Below, piece after piece: positions 56,156 to 64,000 of a stretch of DNA of 64,000 bases (within the stretch, counting starts at the first letter, position 1; every line of letters starts with the position of its first letter). Origin of the DNA: Deltaproteobacteria bacterium (GTDB lineage Bacteria > Myxococcota_C > UBA6777). Location: positions 1 to 64,000 of the forward strand of contig PCBK01000080.1 in NCBI GenBank assembly GCA_002731275.1. The letters run 5' to 3'. The notes beneath the pieces were generated by a model. That model was not told the origin of the DNA. It worked only from the letters and a program-made list of their open reading frames with translations, and did no database searches. A program made the position numbers and the translations under genes.

Positions 56156-57952
56156 ATGAGCGAAACACAACCCACAACAGGATTCTCCGAATTGACCCAA
56201 ATCAGCGGGATCCCTGCTGGTGCGTTGGTCGGATTCCCTGTCGAGCAGATCCTCGTGCGTCGCGGTGTGCTCGACGCCGATAAGCTGCAACAAGCTGAGC
56301 TGCTCGCTGAAGAGCGAGCCGAACCCCTCGAAGATGTCTTGCTCTCGATGAAAGCCATCACCGAAGAGGATCTGCTTTACGCTCGCAGCGAACAACTGGA
56401 TATCCCCTACGGAGATGAGATTGACCCCAAAGAGATCCCTGCCGAGCTGCTCGATAAGCTCTCGATCTCCTTCTCCAAACAAGCGCTGATTCTACCACTC
56501 TCACTCGAAGATGGTCTGCTGACTGTTGCTTGTGCAGATCCCTATGACGTCGAGACGTTTGACCAGATACGGATGTTGTTGCAGGCGGAACCGATCCCTC
56601 TGTTGTATTCAAAGCAGGCACTGCTCAAGGCGATCAACCAGACATACGATCTGCTTCAGGCCAGCTTTGGCTTTGAGGACGCCCACGACGAGCTTGAAGA
56701 GGTGGGAAGCAAGCAGGACGATGAGTTCTCCGACATCGGCGAAGCGATGGACCTTCTCGATGCTTCGGATGATGAAGCACCCGTCATCCGATTGGTCAAC
56801 GCGCTTATCTACCGCGCGATGAAAGAGAGAGCGTCCGATATCCACATCGAGCCCTTTGAGAAAGAGGTCGTTGTACGCTTTCGTATTGACGGTATCTTGA
56901 GCCAGGTGACGACGGCTCCAAAGAGAGCGCAATCACACATCGTTGCGCGTATCAAGATTATGAGTCAGTTGGACATCGCAGAGAAACGACTCCCACAAGA
57001 TGGTAAAATCCGTCTGAAGATCGCAGGGAAAGACCTCGACCTTCGTGTCTCCACGATCCCTACAGCACACGGTGAACGCTGTGTTCTCCGTTTGCTCGAT
57101 AAATCAAACGTCTTGTTGGACCTGAGTTCCATCGGGTTTAGCCGAGAAAATCTCGACACGTTTGAAGGTTTGATCTCCCGTAGTCACGGTATTATTCTCG
57201 TTACAGGTCCGACAGGTTCGGGGAAAACAACGACGCTTTACTCCGCGCTCAGCCGGATCAACTCACCTGACAAAAACATTCTTACAGTCGAAGATCCCGT
57301 AGAGTATCAGCTCAAAGGGATCGGACAGATGCAGGTCAACTCGAAGATCAAATTGACCTTCTCAAGTGGTCTTCGCGCGTTCTTGCGTCAAGACCCCGAT
57401 GTCATCCTCGTCGGTGAGACTCGTGACGCTGAGACCGCAGAGATCGCGATCCAGGCGTCGCTCACTGGTCACCTCGTCTTCACTACACTCCACACCAACG
57501 ACTCCGCGACGGCTTTTACTCGTCTGATCGATATGGGGGTTGAACCCTTCCTCGTCGCTTCTTCGGTTGTTGGGATCCTGGCACAACGTCTCGTGCGTTG
57601 CGTCTGTCCTGATTGTCGCGTCCCCTACAAACCAACACCCGGCCAACTCGAACAAATTGGCCTGACACCTGAGGAAATTGAGCCTGACCAAGTGTTTTAC
57701 CACGCGAGTGACAAAGGCTGTGAGACTTGTAACTTCTCTGGTCACCGTGGTCGTTCGGGCCTGTATGAACTGTTGTTGGTCGATGACGACATTCGCTCGA
57801 TGGTGATGCGCAATGAGCCTGCTGGTAAGGTCAAGCAGATCGCGATTCAAAAAGGGATGTTGTCACTTCGGGAAGATGGTGCGCAGAAGATTATCCAAGG
57901 AAAAACAACGATCGAAGAGGTCTGTCGTGTCACTTCGGAAGATGGGACGTAA
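56156..57952 (+). CDS. gspE: Type II secretion ATPase GspE
   Basis: The 598-residue product starts at the ATG at 56156, seven bases after AAGGAG. The N-terminal domain spans about 1-180. The ATPase core has Walker A TGPTGSGKTTT, the Asp box (VEDPVEYQ), Walker B (RQDPDVILVGETRDAETA) and the His box (GHLVFTTLHTND). The tetra-cysteine zinc motif CVCPDC...CETC lies near 490-530. It powers pseudopilus assembly on the cytoplasmic face. A 38-bp gap follows gspD and a 53-bp gap precedes gspF. Confidence 0.96.
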   Translation: MSETQPTTGFSELTQISGIPAGALVGFPVEQILVRRGVLDADKLQQAELLAEERAEPLEDVLLSMKAITEEDLLYARSEQLDIPYGDEIDPKEIPAELLDKLSISFSKQALILPLSLEDGLLTVACADPYDVETFDQIRMLLQAEPIPLLYSKQALLKAINQTYDLLQASFGFEDAHDELEEVGSKQDDEFSDIGEAMDLLDASDDEAPVIRLVNALIYRAMKERASDIHIEPFEKEVVVRFRIDGILSQVTTAPKRAQSHIVARIKIMSQLDIAEKRLPQDGKIRLKIAGKDLDLRVSTIPTAHGERCVLRLLDKSNVLLDLSSIGFSRENLDTFEGLISRSHGIILVTGPTGSGKTTTLYSALSRINSPDKNILTVEDPVEYQLKGIGQMQVNSKIKLTFSSGLRAFLRQDPDVILVGETRDAETAEIAIQASLTGHLVFTTLHTNDSATAFTRLIDMGVEPFLVASSVVGILAQRLVRCVCPDCRVPYKPTPGQLEQIGLTPEEIEPDQVFYHASDKGCETCNFSGHRGRSGLYELLLVDDDIRSMVMRNEPAGKVKQIAIQKGMLSLREDGAQKIIQGKTTIEEVCRVTSEDGT

Positions 57953-58005
57953 ACAGCGGTTACAAGAGATGGATGTGAATGTACACAATGTGAGGAAGAA
58001 GCTTC

Positions 58006-59280
58006 ATGCCTGTTTATGAGTACAAAGGGATCAACGAAAAAGGGAAGAACGTCAAGGGCGTGAAAGAGGCCGATAACAAGCGCGCCTTGAAGAGCCTCTT
58101 GCGTAAAGAAGGCATCTTTCCCACAGACATCTACGAAGAAAAGGTCGGAAAAGCCACCAAGACGAAGGTCTCTGGAGATGGCAAGGCACAAGGCGATGGT
58201 GACAGTTGGCTCAACAAGGAGTTCGACTTTGCCAAGTATTTCCAGCGCGTAACACTGCAAGAAATTGCCTTGTTTACACGACAGCTCTCGACGCTGCTCG
58301 CCGCTGGTATCCCACTCGTCGAGTCGCTCACTGCGTTGGTCGATCAGACGGACAACGAGAAGTTTAAACGTATCCTCTCGCAGCTTAAAGACCGCGTCAA
58401 CGAAGGTTCGTCTTTTGCTGACGCGCTTCGTGAGCACGACAGTCTGTTCAGTGACCTGTACATCAACATGGTTCGGGCTGGAGAGACCGCAGGTAACCTT
58501 GAGGTCGTTTTGATCAAGCTCGCGGACTTTACCGAAAACCAGATGAAGCTGCGCGGTAAAATCCAAGGCGCGCTCGTCTATCCTGCTGTCATGTCGGGCA
58601 TTGGTGTGATCGTCGTGATCATCCTGATGACCTTTGTCGTGCCCAAGATCACCAAGTTATTTGAGGACATCAACGCGACGCTGCCGATCTATACACGGAT
58701 CTTGATCGGGATCAGTCACGCATTCCAAAGTTATTGGATGTTCATTTTGCCTTTCATTGGACTCGTTATCTACTTCCTTCGTCGCTATCTCAAGTCGGAG
58801 AAGGGCATTGAGCAATTTGATCAGGTCGTCTTGCGTGTCCCCATCGTCGGTCGCTTGACGAGGATGATCGCGACGAGTCGCTTTGCAGGTACGATGTCAA
58901 CTTTGTTGTCCTCTGGTGTCCCTATGCTCTCGGCGATGGGGATTGTACAGACGATCGTGGGCAACCGTGTGATCGCCCGCGTCATCGAAGACGCTAAAAA
59001 CAACGTGAGGGAAGGGGAGTCGTTGGCGATTCCTCTTCGACGGAGTGGGGAATTTGACCCCATTGTCGGACATATGATCTCTGTTGGTGAGCGCTCTGGT
59101 CATCTCGAAGAGATGCTTCAGCACGTCTCCGACGCTTACGAAAACCAAGTCGATGATCGCATCAACGCGTTGACGTCGCTTCTTGAACCTCTCATCCTCG
59201 TGGTGATGGCGGTCGTCGTCGGCTTTATCATTATCAGCATTATGATGCCTATCTTGCAGATCAATAATGCCATTCGATAA
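58006..59280 (+). CDS. gspF: Type II secretion inner-membrane platform protein GspF
   Basis: The 424-residue product has the N-terminal Y-x-Y-K-G-I-N-E-K-G-K motif. Two homologous cytoplasmic T2SSF domains (FTRQLSTLLAAGIPLVESL; ATSRFAGTMSTLLSSGVPML) are separated and followed by membrane helices (about 195-220, 243-262 and 395-417). It is a normal-length member of the inner-membrane platform contacting GspE. No anomalies were seen. Confidence 0.95.
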   Translation: MPVYEYKGINEKGKNVKGVKEADNKRALKSLLRKEGIFPTDIYEEKVGKATKTKVSGDGKAQGDGDSWLNKEFDFAKYFQRVTLQEIALFTRQLSTLLAAGIPLVESLTALVDQTDNEKFKRILSQLKDRVNEGSSFADALREHDSLFSDLYINMVRAGETAGNLEVVLIKLADFTENQMKLRGKIQGALVYPAVMSGIGVIVVIILMTFVVPKITKLFEDINATLPIYTRILIGISHAFQSYWMFILPFIGLVIYFLRRYLKSEKGIEQFDQVVLRVPIVGRLTRMIATSRFAGTMSTLLSSGVPMLSAMGIVQTIVGNRVIARVIEDAKNNVREGESLAIPLRRSGEFDPIVGHMISVGERSGHLEEMLQHVSDAYENQVDDRINALTSLLEPLILVVMAVVVGFIIISIMMPILQINNAIR

Positions 59281-59301
59281 CACCCACATGGAGGAAAAAC
59301 C

Positions 59302-59757
59302 ATGAACTTCTTGTTCCAATCCACACAGTCCCGCGCTTCCCGCCGAGGAAAGCGTTTGCGTCGCCAACTCGGTATGACCTTGATCGAGATCATGGTCGTC
59401 GTCGTCATCATCGGTCTGATCAGTACAGTCGTTGGTGTCGCGCTGATTCGTAACCTCGAAGACGGAAAAGTCGGAACAGCTCGTACACAGGTCTGCAACC
59501 TGAAGGCTGCCTTGACTGCGTATCGTATTAAAAAAGGACGTTACCCCACAAACGCTGAAGGTCTCAAAGCGCTCGTCTCTTCTGGAAACCTCCAATCCAA
59601 GAAAGTCCCCAAAGATCCTTGGGGTCGTGAGTACTTCTACCGCTTCCCCAGCGCGACCAACCCCGAAGAGCCAGATGTCCTCTCCTACGGATATGACGGA
59701 AAAGAAGGTGGTACAGAGTACAACACCAAAGATATTCGTTGTGAAAAAGACGACTGA
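59302..59757 (+). CDS. gspG: Major pseudopilin GspG
   Basis: The 151-residue product has a basic leader of 24 residues and prepilin-peptidase site G24-M25 with Glu at +5 (LGMTLIEIMVVVVIIGL). It has the GspG core (QVCNLKAALTAYRIKKGRYPT, AEGLKALV, VPKDPWGREY) and the calcium-binding C-terminal loop region (YGYDGKEGGTEYNTKDI). GGAGG lies upstream. It is the major subunit of the T2SS pseudopilus. The adjacent gene is a divergent GspG-like copy. Confidence 0.95.
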   Translation: MNFLFQSTQSRASRRGKRLRRQLGMTLIEIMVVVVIIGLISTVVGVALIRNLEDGKVGTARTQVCNLKAALTAYRIKKGRYPTNAEGLKALVSSGNLQSKKVPKDPWGREYFYRFPSATNPEEPDVLSYGYDGKEGGTEYNTKDIRCEKDD

Positions 59758-59885
59758 GAATGCTCTCTGAGCTGACGAACAAATCGTCAGCTTGACCCTC
59801 TTTGTTTGTATGTCGATGACCCACACACCGTCGATATACATTGTCCATTTGGATATGTCGGCCAACACCGACTGGTGGGAGTGAT

Positions 59886-60317
59886 ATGACACAACAACAA
59901 GATCACAACAAGACCATTCTTCCACCGAAGGAACAAGTTTTTCACATCCGATATCTGCTGTTGGCTTTGCTGCTGACGGGTGGGTGTTTGTTGGGTGTGA
60001 CACTCGGCGCCGCTGGCGCAGAAGATGACTCTATGCGCGTCTCTACAGCGAAACGACACATCTGTCATCTTCAGGCCGCGTTGCGGCTCTACCAAATCGT
60101 CAAAGGCCACTACCCGACCAAAGCGCAAGGACTTCAAGTGCTTCAGCAGCTCGAAGGGTTGGCCTTTAAAAAGATCCCCAAAGACCCTTGGGGACATGCT
60201 TATGTCTATCGAGTGAGCACAACACCACAAGGGACGATCCCTGAAGTAACCTCGTATGGGGCAGATCGACGTCCTGGAGGTGTGACACCGATGGCCAGAG
60301 ATATCCGCTGCGAGTAA
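59886..60317 (+). CDS. GspG-like protein lacking a prepilin cleavage site
   Basis: The 143-residue product starts at the ATG at 59886 after GGGAG. The C-terminal part parallels the preceding GspG (HICHLQAALRLYQIVKGHYPTKAQGLQVLQQL, KIPKDPWGHAYVYRV, YGADRRPGG, ARDIRCE). The N-terminus has a plain hydrophobic helix (IRYLLLALLLTGGCLLGVTLGAAGA) with no G-F/M-T-L-x-E motif. It therefore would not be processed as a pseudopilin; it may be membrane-anchored and interact with the pseudopilus, or be a decayed duplicate kept in frame. Its stop directly abuts the gspH start. Confidence 0.8.
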   Translation: MTQQQDHNKTILPPKEQVFHIRYLLLALLLTGGCLLGVTLGAAGAEDDSMRVSTAKRHICHLQAALRLYQIVKGHYPTKAQGLQVLQQLEGLAFKKIPKDPWGHAYVYRVSTTPQGTIPEVTSYGADRRPGGVTPMARDIRCE

Positions 60318-61070
60318 ATGATGAAACACAAGGCACCCAAATGGCGTAAAGCACGCGTCCGAGAACGAGGCATGACCCTCATCGAGATCCTGATCGTCGT
60401 CGCGATCGTCGGTGGGATTCTTGCCGTCGCGATCCCCTCGATCAACGCCCTCACACACTTGAAGCTGCGAGAGACTTCGACCAAATTGTCCGGAGTGATT
60501 CGTTACCTCTACAGCCAGGCTGCGTTGAAGGGGCTCTGTATGCGCCTTGTGTTCGACCTGAGGAACAACATTTATCACGTCGAAGCGAGCACGGATGGTC
60601 ATTGCCTTGTCGATGACGAGCAAAAATCTGCGAGAAAAGCCAAGAAGAAAGAAAAAGAGAAGAAAAAGAAGCTCAAAGAGAAGAAGGAAGAGAGCAACGA
60701 CGACTCCTCTGTCGGCGGTTGGAAAGGGGAAAAGCCCATCTCTCTCAAGATCAAGAAGGCGACCTTCACGCAGTACAACAAAGGGTTACTACGTCGACGT
60801 ATCCTGCCTGTCAAAATCCATGGCATCTACGTCGATCACCAAAAAGAAGTCTACAGCAAGAAAAAGGGACCGCAGTACACGTACATTCACTGCTTTCCTC
60901 TTGGCCGCTGTCAACGCGCAGTCATCTATCTCGAAGACAGCAGCGGCTCGATCATGTCTTTGGAGGTGCAACCCCTCACAGGGCGGGTCAAAGTCCACAA
61001 CAAGAAGATCAAGCTGGAAGATTATCACCTCGATCGCAAAAAAGGAGAAGACGATGTTGGCGGCTTTTAA
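60318..61070 (+). CDS. gspH: Minor pseudopilin GspH (with Lys/Glu-rich insert)
   Basis: The 250-residue product starts with ATGATG immediately after the previous stop. The cleavage site is G18-M19 with Glu at +5 (RGMTLIEILIVVAIVGGIL). The pattern LSGVIRYLYSQAALKGLCMRLVFDLRNN fits GspH/FimT-type pseudopilins. An unusual charged stretch (about 108-131, KKKEKEKKKKLKEKKEES) interrupts the globular domain. It is longer than the usual ~170 residues because of this insert. The 3' end overlaps gspI by 17 bp. Confidence 0.85.
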   Translation: MMKHKAPKWRKARVRERGMTLIEILIVVAIVGGILAVAIPSINALTHLKLRETSTKLSGVIRYLYSQAALKGLCMRLVFDLRNNIYHVEASTDGHCLVDDEQKSARKAKKKEKEKKKKLKEKKEESNDDSSVGGWKGEKPISLKIKKATFTQYNKGLLRRRILPVKIHGIYVDHQKEVYSKKKGPQYTYIHCFPLGRCQRAVIYLEDSSGSIMSLEVQPLTGRVKVHNKKIKLEDYHLDRKKGEDDVGGF

Positions 61071-61758
61071 GCGAGCACAACAAGCTCCCGAGGCTGGGTT
61101 TACCCTGCTCGAAGTGTTGGTCTCTATCGCGATCCTCGCGATGGGCTTTATGGTGCTGCTCGATTCACAAGGTGGCAGCGTGAAGATGACGCTCTACGCA
61201 AAGAACCTGACTGTCGCGACACAACTCGCGCGGGCAAAGATCGCGCAACTCCAACAGCAAATCGAAGATAAAAAACTGCGCTTTGGCCTCGACAAGAGCG
61301 TCTGCAAAGATGGCGATTTCAACGAAGAGGGCAGCGAGTTCAAGAAGTTTAAGTGGAAGTATTGTATCAAAAAGGTCGAGTTTGCGACTCCCGATCAGCT
61401 CCCCGGTCTCGGAGGGGGCGGTGGTGGCGGTGACGGCGAAGGTGGTGGAGAGAAAGGTGGGCAGGCGCAAGCCATGATGGCCGCGCTCGGTATTCCCTCG
61501 ACTGGCTCGGATGCAAGTTCTGTCGCGAGTGGCATTGGTTCGGCGCTGGGACCTTTTATGGGGATCTTAAAGTCCCAGATGAAGGTGATCTTCGAACAAT
61601 TGCAAGAATCTCTTCGGGAGATCCAGGTCACCATCAGCTGGAAAGATGGTCGTGAGCCTGACAAGCTGAGTATCACCACACATATCTTTCACTTTAACCG
61701 TGCGACAGGGCTGCCTGATGGATGGCCTGCGCAAAATCCAAATCAAGCGACACAGTGA
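61054..61758 (+). CDS. gspI: Minor pseudopilin GspI (with Gly-rich insert)
   Basis: The 234-residue product starts at the ATG at 61054, seven bases after AAGGAG, inside the end of gspH. The cleavage site is G15-F16 with Glu at +5 (AGFTLLEVLVSIAILAMGF). The usual GspI continuation (ATQLARAKIAQLQQQ) is followed by a Gly/Glu-rich low-complexity insert (about 115-150, GLGGGGGGGDGEGGGEKGG) before the C-terminal beta region (IQVTISWKDGREPDKLSITTHIF). It is about twice the normal length. It is expected to pair with GspJ and GspK at the pseudopilus tip. Confidence 0.85.
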   Translation: MLAAFKRAQQAPEAGFTLLEVLVSIAILAMGFMVLLDSQGGSVKMTLYAKNLTVATQLARAKIAQLQQQIEDKKLRFGLDKSVCKDGDFNEEGSEFKKFKWKYCIKKVEFATPDQLPGLGGGGGGGDGEGGGEKGGQAQAMMAALGIPSTGSDASSVASGIGSALGPFMGILKSQMKVIFEQLQESLREIQVTISWKDGREPDKLSITTHIFHFNRATGLPDGWPAQNPNQATQ

Positions 61759-61763
61759 GCGAG

Positions 61764-62498
61764 ATGATGCGTTCTTCACAGACAAATACACGCTCTACGG
61801 CGAACAGACAGACAACATTTACTTCGAGCCGGTTTCGTTCACAGGCTGGTATGAGCTTGTTGGAGATCCTGATCGCGGCGTTCCTGTTGAGCATGATTGG
61901 TATCGTGATGGCGGACTCTGTTGGTCGCGTCAACCGCACAAAAGAGTTGCTCGTCGAGGTCAACGATATCCACCACGCTGCGCGTGTCGTTCTCGATCGT
62001 ATGTGCCGGGAGCTTACAATGGCCTTCTACACTGGACGCATTAACGGACTCGATCAGAGCCGCGCGCCCAAAACGATCTTCAAAGGAGAGGATGAGACAC
62101 CCATCTCCAAGCTGACCTTTAGCTCCTTTTCCCATATTCGCATCGTACGAAATGCTCGCGAGTCCGACCAGAATATCGTCAGCTACTATGGCAAGTCCAA
62201 CGCTAAAAAGCGAGGGGTGTACAGGCTATTTCGGCGCGAAAAGACCGTCATCGACGCTGAGCCAGACAAGGGCGGCGTCTCGCAGATGCTTCTCGACAAC
62301 GTCGTCTCTTTGCGTATTCGGTACTGGGATCGTCAAAAAACAGATTGGGTACGTGAGTGGGACACTGAACGTATCGAGAACGCTCTCGCGATCCCGCCAC
62401 TCGTCGAGATCAAACTCGTCTTGCAAGATGAGGGCGGCAAAAAAATGACCTTTTTAACTCGGACAAAGATCTTTATGTCCGAACGACTCACACGCTGA
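61764..62498 (+). CDS. gspJ: Minor pseudopilin GspJ
   Basis: The 244-residue product starts at the ATG at 61764, six bases after the gspI stop; the frame is also open with an ATG at 61722 inside gspI. The leader runs to G29, then M30 with Glu at +5 (AGMSLLEILIAAFLLSMIGI). The GspJ pattern is seen in RVVLDRMCRELTMAFYTG and SLRIRYWDRQKTDWVREWDTER. It is a tip-complex minor pseudopilin of normal length. Confidence 0.9.
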   Translation: MMRSSQTNTRSTANRQTTFTSSRFRSQAGMSLLEILIAAFLLSMIGIVMADSVGRVNRTKELLVEVNDIHHAARVVLDRMCRELTMAFYTGRINGLDQSRAPKTIFKGEDETPISKLTFSSFSHIRIVRNARESDQNIVSYYGKSNAKKRGVYRLFRREKTVIDAEPDKGGVSQMLLDNVVSLRIRYWDRQKTDWVREWDTERIENALAIPPLVEIKLVLQDEGGKKMTFLTRTKIFMSERLTR

Positions 62499-62509
62499 GG
62501 ACGAGGACC

Positions 62510-63907
62510 ATGACCACCCAAAAGAAAAAGGGACGCAAGCCAAAGAAACGCCGGGCTTCCAGACCTACGTTGTGGGGAATGGAGCTCGCCCCGACACCTC
62601 CACACCTTCGTGACAAGAAGGAGAGTGTGGAGGACAAAGCCGAGTCTCAAGTCTCTGAGCGTCCCCGCTCCCGCGGTCTCGCGCTCTTGATCGTCTTGAC
62701 GATGTTGGTGTTGTCCACGACGATTACGTTGGAGATGCAGTTTGACTCACGTGTCCAACTTCAGCTCGCCGCCAACAGTCGAAATGCGATCCAGGCCGAA
62801 TACCTCGCTCGTTCCTCGCTCCAGTTTGTCCACTTATTGTTGGCCTTCGACAAGCAATTCCAGCGCCTCAAGAACAATCCACAGCTCAAAGCCGCGACCA
62901 AGATGATGCCGCAGGTCGCGATGATTCTCAACCGGTTACAGTTGTGGAAGATCGCACCTGTCGACTCTGCGATGCTCAAGAAGATCGCGGGCGGGGCGTT
63001 TGGCGCGGCCCAAAAGAAACAGGACGACAACAAAAAAGGCGACCAGGGAAAGCTCTATCCTTTCGGTGAGTTTCAGGGGCGCTTTGGTGCGAAGATCGAG
63101 GATGAGAGCTCCAAGATCAACCTCAATCGCTTCGAGAACTACGGGGAGGGCGTTGCGCTCAAGCAGCAGCTGTTTGCGCTCTTTGCCCCTGAGAAGTACA
63201 ACCCTATCTTCGAGCGGACGTTGAAAGATGGTTCCAATATGACGCGTATGGACATGATCTCTGTCATCGCTGATTGGGTCGATCGCAACCGCAAAGTGGA
63301 GCACGAACCGAGCAACACCGAAGATAGTAAGTACCGTTACCCTGAACATGGATATACGACCAAAGACTACAAGATGTACTCCATCGAAGAGCTGCGTCTG
63401 TTGAAGGGAGTCGATGATATCTTCTTCCAAACCTTTGGGAAGCTGTTTACTGTATTTGGCCGCGTATTGCGTACCAACATCGCGGAGGCTGATAAAGAGA
63501 CGCTGCGTGCGCTCATTGTCTCCTATGCCAACATCAAGCCACAAGACAAACAAGTGCTACTGGCAGGGCGCGATCCAAACTTCAATCGTTTGATGGATCA
63601 ATTGATGATTTACCGCTCGATTATGGGATTCCCAACGACGAGCGCGTTTATGGATTGGATGAAGGCACCACGCCCCATCGACCCCCGTATCTACGCAGGA
63701 AGTAACACCTCTGCGAGTGTCCAATCACTTGGTGAGTTGCCCAAGATCCCCCTCAAGAGCAATATCCTACAACGCATTTCTGTCAACGCAGATACGTTTA
63801 AGGTCGAGTGCTCTGGGCAGGTTGGGAATGTCGTGCGTCGATTGACGGCGGTGATTTATGTCCACGGTAGTGGGAAGAGAGACGTTCAATATTGGCGGCT
63901 TCACTGA
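62510..63907 (+). CDS. gspK: Minor pseudopilin GspK
   Basis: The 465-residue product has an unusually long, basic leader of about 55 residues, then G56-L57 (RGLALLIVLTMLVLSTTITLEM). Like other GspK proteins it lacks the Glu at +5. A large helical domain follows (LKNNPQLKAATKMM, KIEDESSKINLNR, DVIADWVDRNRK-like region, IEELRLLKGVDDIFF). It caps the pseudopilus with GspI and GspJ. The stop at 63907 is close to the window end, so gspL, gspM and gspN may lie beyond. Confidence 0.9.
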   Translation: MTTQKKKGRKPKKRRASRPTLWGMELAPTPPHLRDKKESVEDKAESQVSERPRSRGLALLIVLTMLVLSTTITLEMQFDSRVQLQLAANSRNAIQAEYLARSSLQFVHLLLAFDKQFQRLKNNPQLKAATKMMPQVAMILNRLQLWKIAPVDSAMLKKIAGGAFGAAQKKQDDNKKGDQGKLYPFGEFQGRFGAKIEDESSKINLNRFENYGEGVALKQQLFALFAPEKYNPIFERTLKDGSNMTRMDMISVIADWVDRNRKVEHEPSNTEDSKYRYPEHGYTTKDYKMYSIEELRLLKGVDDIFFQTFGKLFTVFGRVLRTNIAEADKETLRALIVSYANIKPQDKQVLLAGRDPNFNRLMDQLMIYRSIMGFPTTSAFMDWMKAPRPIDPRIYAGSNTSASVQSLGELPKIPLKSNILQRISVNADTFKVECSGQVGNVVRRLTAVIYVHGSGKRDVQYWRLH

Positions 63908-64000
63908 GCGGCCTGGAGAAAAAGGCTTGCAGGTCCCCGGATGTGCAGGCCATGTAAGCGCCCTTGTGGCTCACGTTGATAATACCATCCTTCGGGATGT
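63908..64000 (+). other. Sequence after gspK to window end
   Basis: 93 bp with no complete gene. The operon probably continues past the edge. Confidence 0.4.

Noticed and set aside
55173-56177. 334-codon minus-strand frame opposite gspD
   Set aside because: Antisense to the secretin domain; no supporting features.
58897-60003. 368-codon minus-strand frame opposite gspF/gspG
   Set aside because: Antisense to clear T2SS genes.

Overview
The window looks like a chromosomal segment of a Myxococcota-type ('deltaproteobacterial') bacterium of moderate GC. The sequence evidence is: three secreted proteins ending in a MYXO-CTERM-like tail (Gly-Cys-x-Cys, hydrophobic helix, Arg-rich end), FHA-domain proteins with TPR-like regions, two Hanks-type Ser/Thr kinases (one with a PEGA-like tail), and a small coiled-coil protein resembling the Myxococcus MXAN_5187 C-terminal family. 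No tRNA, rRNA, CRISPR array, insertion sequence or prophage was seen, and coding density is ordinary.

Layout. 0.1-4.2 kb: three tandem minus-strand leucine-rich-repeat genes sharing an N-terminal domain, one of them a short copy. 4.3-15 kb: an outer-membrane beta-barrel candidate, then tgt and queG (queuosine pathway) on either side of a serine hydrolase and two FHA membrane proteins, then a Met/Cys PLP enzyme. 15.4-28.4 kb: a mixed housekeeping block with an NlpC/P60 lipoprotein, a DUF218 protein, a tri-heme cytochrome, rsmD, an aminotransferase, a ParA ATPase, a dienoyl-CoA isomerase-like protein, a cyclic-nucleotide-domain/kinase fusion, an SDR and recN. recN is followed by a clear intrinsic terminator. 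28.6-47.3 kb: an envelope-oriented region with three VWA + MopE-type (CNGKDDDCDGxxDE) repeat proteins, a kelch-like/FGE fusion, a TPR protein with proline-rich repeats, a Ser/Thr kinase and several small secreted or membrane proteins. 47.5-49.7 kb: uridine phosphorylase and clpX. 50.2-63.9 kb: an orphan NtrC-type sigma-54 activator followed by a type II secretion (T2SS) operon, gspC-like, gspC, D, E, F, G, a second gspG-like gene, H, I, J and K, running to the window edge.

How parts may work together. Both the NtrC-type regulator and the T2SS operon have good -24/-12 sigma-54 promoter matches (TGGCAT-N8-GC and CGGCAT-N8-GC forms). TTGTCA/TGACA half-sites lie at enhancer distance upstream of each. 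This suggests an autoregulated activator driving secretion-system expression. The three MYXO-CTERM proteins are natural candidates for cargo of such a secretion system, because surface display of MYXO-CTERM proteins is linked to T2SS in myxobacteria. Unusual T2SS details include two adjacent GspC-like genes, a GspG-like protein without a prepilin cleavage site, and low-complexity inserts in GspH and GspI. All functional assignments come from reading motifs; no database search was run.
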